Assembly: GCA_050943225.1 (NCBI GenBank) | Contig: JBMNOT010000091.1 | Span: 1-7,791 of the forward strand | DNA length: 7,791 bases | Reading direction: 5' to 3' | From: SZUA-584 sp050943225 | Lineage (GTDB): Bacteria; Bacillota; Clostridia; Christensenellales; SZUA-584 | Shown: positions 5,871 through 7,791 of the stretch, one piece after another | How the letters are laid out: every line of letters starts with the position of its first letter | How positions within the stretch are numbered: position 1 is the stretch's first letter | Program-made: the position numbers and the translations under genes | Notes under the pieces: generated by a model | Database searches by the model: none | What the model was told of the DNA's origin: nothing | The model's input: the letters and a program-made list of their open reading frames with translations, nothing else

Positions 5871-5994
5871 AATAATGCAATAACGATGGAACAAATGGAT
5901 GTATTATCGCGTCATATGTGGTGAGCGGTGGTGTGTGGATTGAACAATAACAGCGCATCCCATCGCTCAATGATGCATAAAGGGCGTGCGCTTA
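5871..5994 (+). promoter_or_regulatory. Structured leader with mutually exclusive helices; candidate cis-regulatory RNA
   Basis: Two helices compete. Helix A pairs 5922-5931 with 5960-5969 (10 bp, one G-U). After a 1x1 mismatch it adds five more pairs (5933-5937 with 5954-5958), closing a 16-base loop. Helix B pairs AGCGCATCCC (5952-5961) with 5982-5992 (10 bp, one U-G, one bulged C) and buries the GGG of the ribosome-binding site. Both use 5954-5961, so A would leave translation on and B would turn it off; a shortened mixture would be a pseudoknot. A small helix (5955-5959 with 5972-5976) also excludes B. I do not recognise a known riboswitch class. The start site and folds are inferred, not computed. 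Confidence 0.5.
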
Positions 5995-6831
5995 ATGGAT
6001 TGCCAGGCGGCAAGAGGGAAAATTGATCTTTATATTGACGGCGTTTTGAGCCCCGCGGATTCCGAACCGTTTCTGGTTCACGTGGAAAGCTGTCAGGATT
6101 GCAGAAAAGAATTGGAAGATATAATGCGCCTTCACAGGGCGCTTCGCTCTTTGGGCGATGTGGAACCGCCCTTTGGTTTGGCTGCTGCTGCCGCCCGTAA
6201 AGCGCGCAGGCGACGTGGCATGCCCTTCGCTTATATTTCCGTGGGCGTGGCCGCGGCATTGACTTTCGCTCTTGTGCTGACAAATGTCGTTATCCCGAGA
6301 TATACGAGATATAACAGGAGTGCCGACCTGGCCGCTCCGGAGAGCTTCATGATGGCCGCGCCGGCCGAGGAATACAACCTTTCTGGCGCTGAGGGGGAAG
6401 CTCCGGCGGCTGCGGAAGAAGCGCCCTCGGAAGAAGCGCCCGCGGCCGGCAAGGGTGCGGATATGATGGCCACGCGGAATGGTGTATTAACCTCGGATGC
6501 GGCTGAATACCCCGCGGAAGCTGCGGAGCCTGAATCAGGCGAACTGCTGCAAAAAGACCGGGCGTATATCATGATGGCCACGCCAGCGCCGTCCCGTATC
6601 GTCACTGTGGCGGCGGATGACGACCGGCAGACGGACATTCGTTCCGCGCTGGAATTCATCATTGCTGAGCACGGCGTTGAGGCGTTCTTCTTCAGCGACG
6701 ATGCGATGGACGCAATCTCTTTCGTGATTCCCGAAGCAGCGCTGGGGGATATCGTCGAACTGACGGCGGATTTCATGCCGGAGGGCGAGATTACCGCAGG
6801 TGAGGTCATCGAGTTCAGGTTTCTTAAGTAA
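5995..6831 (+). CDS. Membrane-anchored zinc-finger anti-sigma-like protein
   Basis: The 278-residue protein begins with a zinc-finger anti-sigma domain: C3, then H29, C33 and C36 in the HxxxCxxC pattern, within a helical MDCQAARGKIDLYIDG...HVESCQDCRKEL context. Such domains bind and hold an ECF sigma factor at the membrane. A basic patch (about 69-74) precedes one transmembrane helix (about 79-101), so the zinc domain is cytoplasmic and the rest outside. The outer part has an Ala/Glu/Pro-rich linker (about 131-156) with a tandem EEAPS/EEAPA repeat. MMA motifs recur at 119, 157 and 193, and a folded-looking C-terminal region of about 65 residues that I do not recognise completes it. ATG 5995 is chosen because AAAGGG lies 10 bases upstream; an in-frame GTG at 5986 is 1 base after it and unlikely. 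Unusually, no sigma-factor gene is adjacent: nrdJ lies upstream, and the strong terminator and lgt follow. The partner, if any, is elsewhere. Confidence 0.8.
   Translation: MDCQAARGKIDLYIDGVLSPADSEPFLVHVESCQDCRKELEDIMRLHRALRSLGDVEPPFGLAAAAARKARRRRGMPFAYISVGVAAALTFALVLTNVVIPRYTRYNRSADLAAPESFMMAAPAEEYNLSGAEGEAPAAAEEAPSEEAPAAGKGADMMATRNGVLTSDAAEYPAEAAEPESGELLQKDRAYIMMATPAPSRIVTVAADDDRQTDIRSALEFIIAEHGVEAFFFSDDAMDAISFVIPEAALGDIVELTADFMPEGEITAGEVIEFRFLK
6413..6441 (+). repeat. In-frame 15-base tandem repeat in the anti-sigma linker
   Basis: CGGAAGAAGCGCCC occurs at 6413-6426 and again at 6428-6441, one unit being 15 bases or five codons (EEAPS then EEAPA). It lies in the low-complexity extracytoplasmic linker. 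The near-identity at DNA level suggests a recent slippage duplication that could change linker length without breaking the frame. Confidence 0.75.
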
Positions 6832-6841
6832 CGAAGCCAAA

Positions 6842-6872
6842 TGGGCTGTCCTATAGGGCAGCCTATTTTTTT
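6842..6872 (+). terminator. Strong intrinsic terminator after the anti-sigma-like gene
   Basis: GGCTGTCC (6844-6851) pairs with GGGCAGCC (6856-6863) over 8 bp with one U-G pair around a TATA loop. Two weaker outer pairs (6842-6843 with 6864-6865) extend it, and seven T residues follow (6866-6872). It starts 10 bases after the stop codon and separates this gene from lgt. Confidence 0.95.
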
Positions 6873-6881
6873 GTGCGCGGC

Positions 6882-6910
6882 TTGACCCAGTTAGAGGAAG
6901 AACATATAAT
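6882..6910 (+). promoter_or_regulatory. Sigma-A promoter for lgt
   Basis: TTGACC (6882-6887) and a perfect TATAAT (6905-6910) are 17 bases apart. Initiation near 6917 would leave a leader of about 22 bases. Together with the terminator just upstream, it makes lgt an independent transcription unit. Confidence 0.9.
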
Positions 6911-6938
6911 ATAAACAATTGATTCGCGGGAGGTAAAT

Positions 6939-7791
6939 ATGGATGGCAACGTCACGGCTGCTCTGAGCGAAATGGACACGCGGGTGGCCTTTTATATCGG
7001 CGATAAGCCCATATATTGGTATGGTATCATCATTGCCGCCGCTCTAGTCATCGGCGTAGCGCTGGGAATCAGGGAGGCCAAAAGAAAAGGTTTCCGTTCC
7101 GAGATGGTGATGGATTACATGCTTTTGGCCATTCCCATCGGCATCGTATGCGCGCGTTTGTATTATGTCATATTCGAATGGGAGAATTACGCCGGCAACC
7201 TGCTTAGGATTTTCGCGGTGTGGGAAGGCGGGCTTGCGATATACGGTGCGGTGATCGGCGGAATAATCGCGGCGCTTGTATTTAAACAGTGGCGGCATGT
7301 TTCCGTTGGGGATATGATGGATATTGCCGCGCCCAGCTTGATCATTGCTCAGGCGATCGGCCGTTGGGGCAACTATGTGAATCAGGAAGCGCACGGCGGG
7401 CTCTTACTAAATCCGGCCTGGCAGTGGTTCCCGATGGGCGTACAGATAGACGGAATGTGGTATCAGGCGACATTCTTCTATGAATCGTTCTGGAATGTGC
7501 TGGTATTCATCGTGCTGATGGCCGTCCGCAAAAAGATCAAGGCACGGGGCGGCGTATTCGCGCTATACGTGGCGCTGTATGGATTCGGGCGTTTCTGGAT
7601 AGAATCGCTCCGCACCGACAGCCTGATGCTCGGGGACATTCGCGTATCGCAGGCATTGAGCGTATTGCTGTTTGTGGGCGGCATCGCCTATCTCATCGTC
7701 ACGCGAGTCAAAAACGTAACCTATCAGCCATATGATGGATACTACAGCCTTGATTGGACGCAGGAGCAGATAAATGAATATAAAGAGAACA
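6939..7791 (+). CDS. lgt: Prolipoprotein diacylglyceryl transferase (3' end outside window)
   Basis: Lgt is the polytopic membrane enzyme that moves a diacylglyceryl group from phosphatidylglycerol to the lipobox cysteine of prolipoproteins, the first step of lipoprotein maturation. I translated the frame by hand from ATG 6939; it stays open to the window end (284 codons plus one base). The Lgt signature GRWGNYVNQEAHGG is at residues 141-154, with R142 matching the essential arginine of the E. coli signature. FGRFWIESLRTDSLM (216-230) carries the second conserved arginine region. GGLAIYGAVIGG (97-108) has Tyr where E. coli has His103, as is usual in Gram-positive Lgt. Several hydrophobic segments are evident (about 26-44, 58-78, 98-115, 179-196, 205-221, 238-255). 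GGGAGGT (6928-6934) sits 5 bases before the ATG. The visible tail after the last helix (about 257-284) is polar and Tyr-rich, presumably cytoplasmic. Confidence 0.95.
   Translation, partial: MDGNVTAALSEMDTRVAFYIGDKPIYWYGIIIAAALVIGVALGIREAKRKGFRSEMVMDYMLLAIPIGIVCARLYYVIFEWENYAGNLLRIFAVWEGGLAIYGAVIGGIIAALVFKQWRHVSVGDMMDIAAPSLIIAQAIGRWGNYVNQEAHGGLLLNPAWQWFPMGVQIDGMWYQATFFYESFWNVLVFIVLMAVRKKIKARGGVFALYVALYGFGRFWIESLRTDSLMLGDIRVSQALSVLLFVGGIAYLIVTRVKNVTYQPYDGYYSLDWTQEQINEYKEN

Noticed and set aside
5886..5924. A 12-codon leader ORF (MEQMDVLSRHMW) ending exactly at the 5' arm of the anti-sigma leader hairpin, suggesting translational attenuation.
   Set aside because: The position is suggestive, but there is no ribosome-binding site before ATG 5886 or 5895 and no telling codon run, so it is probably chance.
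5940..5968. ECF-type promoter (TGAAC -35 at 5941) just before the anti-sigma gene, which would imply autoregulation.
   Set aside because: The sequence 16 bases on (TCGCTC) is not a convincing ECF -10, and the stretch is better explained as part of the leader helices.

Overview
The window reads as housekeeping and sporulation chromosome from an endospore-forming member of the Clostridia (Bacillota) with unusually GC-rich coding DNA. The clues are the adjacent gpr and spoIIP sporulation genes, the short clostridial-type GPR N-terminus, strong AGGAGG-type ribosome-binding sites, near-consensus sigma-A promoters with 17-bp spacers, and an adenosylcobalamin-dependent ribonucleotide reductase. All genes are on the + strand. 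I see no mobile elements, CRISPR arrays, tRNA or rRNA genes.

Layout: 1-420 is the 3' part of pyrE (orotate phosphoribosyltransferase). 421-574 is an intergenic stretch with a likely intrinsic terminator and a competing alternative helix. 575-1495 is gpr (germination protease) and 1561-2637 is spoIIP (engulfment peptidoglycan hydrolase). 2715-3503 is murI (glutamate racemase), with its own sigma-A promoter. 3596-5764 is nrdJ (class II ribonucleotide reductase), behind a sigma-A promoter overlaid by a pair of NrdR-box-like sites. 5765-5994 is a 230-base gene-free stretch with a consensus promoter and a structured leader of about 124 bases. 5995-6831 is a membrane-anchored zinc-finger anti-sigma-like protein with no sigma-factor gene beside it, followed by a strong terminator. 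6939-7791 is lgt (prolipoprotein diacylglyceryl transferase), cut by the window end and missed by a closed-ORF search.

The genes form several independent units: pyrimidine synthesis ending, a sporulation pair (forespore protease plus engulfment hydrolase), a cell-wall precursor gene, DNA-precursor synthesis, and an envelope-facing anti-sigma gene next to the lipoprotein-modifying enzyme.

The most interesting material is RNA structure at gene starts, not a new protein system. The spoIIP start codon lies in a perfect 10-bp inverted repeat (12 bp with a wobble), and the murI ribosome-binding site can pair over 9 bp with an upstream segment. In both cases the upstream arm lies inside the spacer of the gene's own putative promoter. 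Read-through mRNA would fold and be translationally masked, while mRNA started at the local promoter would lack the arm and be free. A third start, that of the anti-sigma gene, has two mutually exclusive long helices, one freeing and one masking the ribosome-binding site, within its own transcript; this looks like a candidate riboregulator. These are pairings read by eye and not computed folds.
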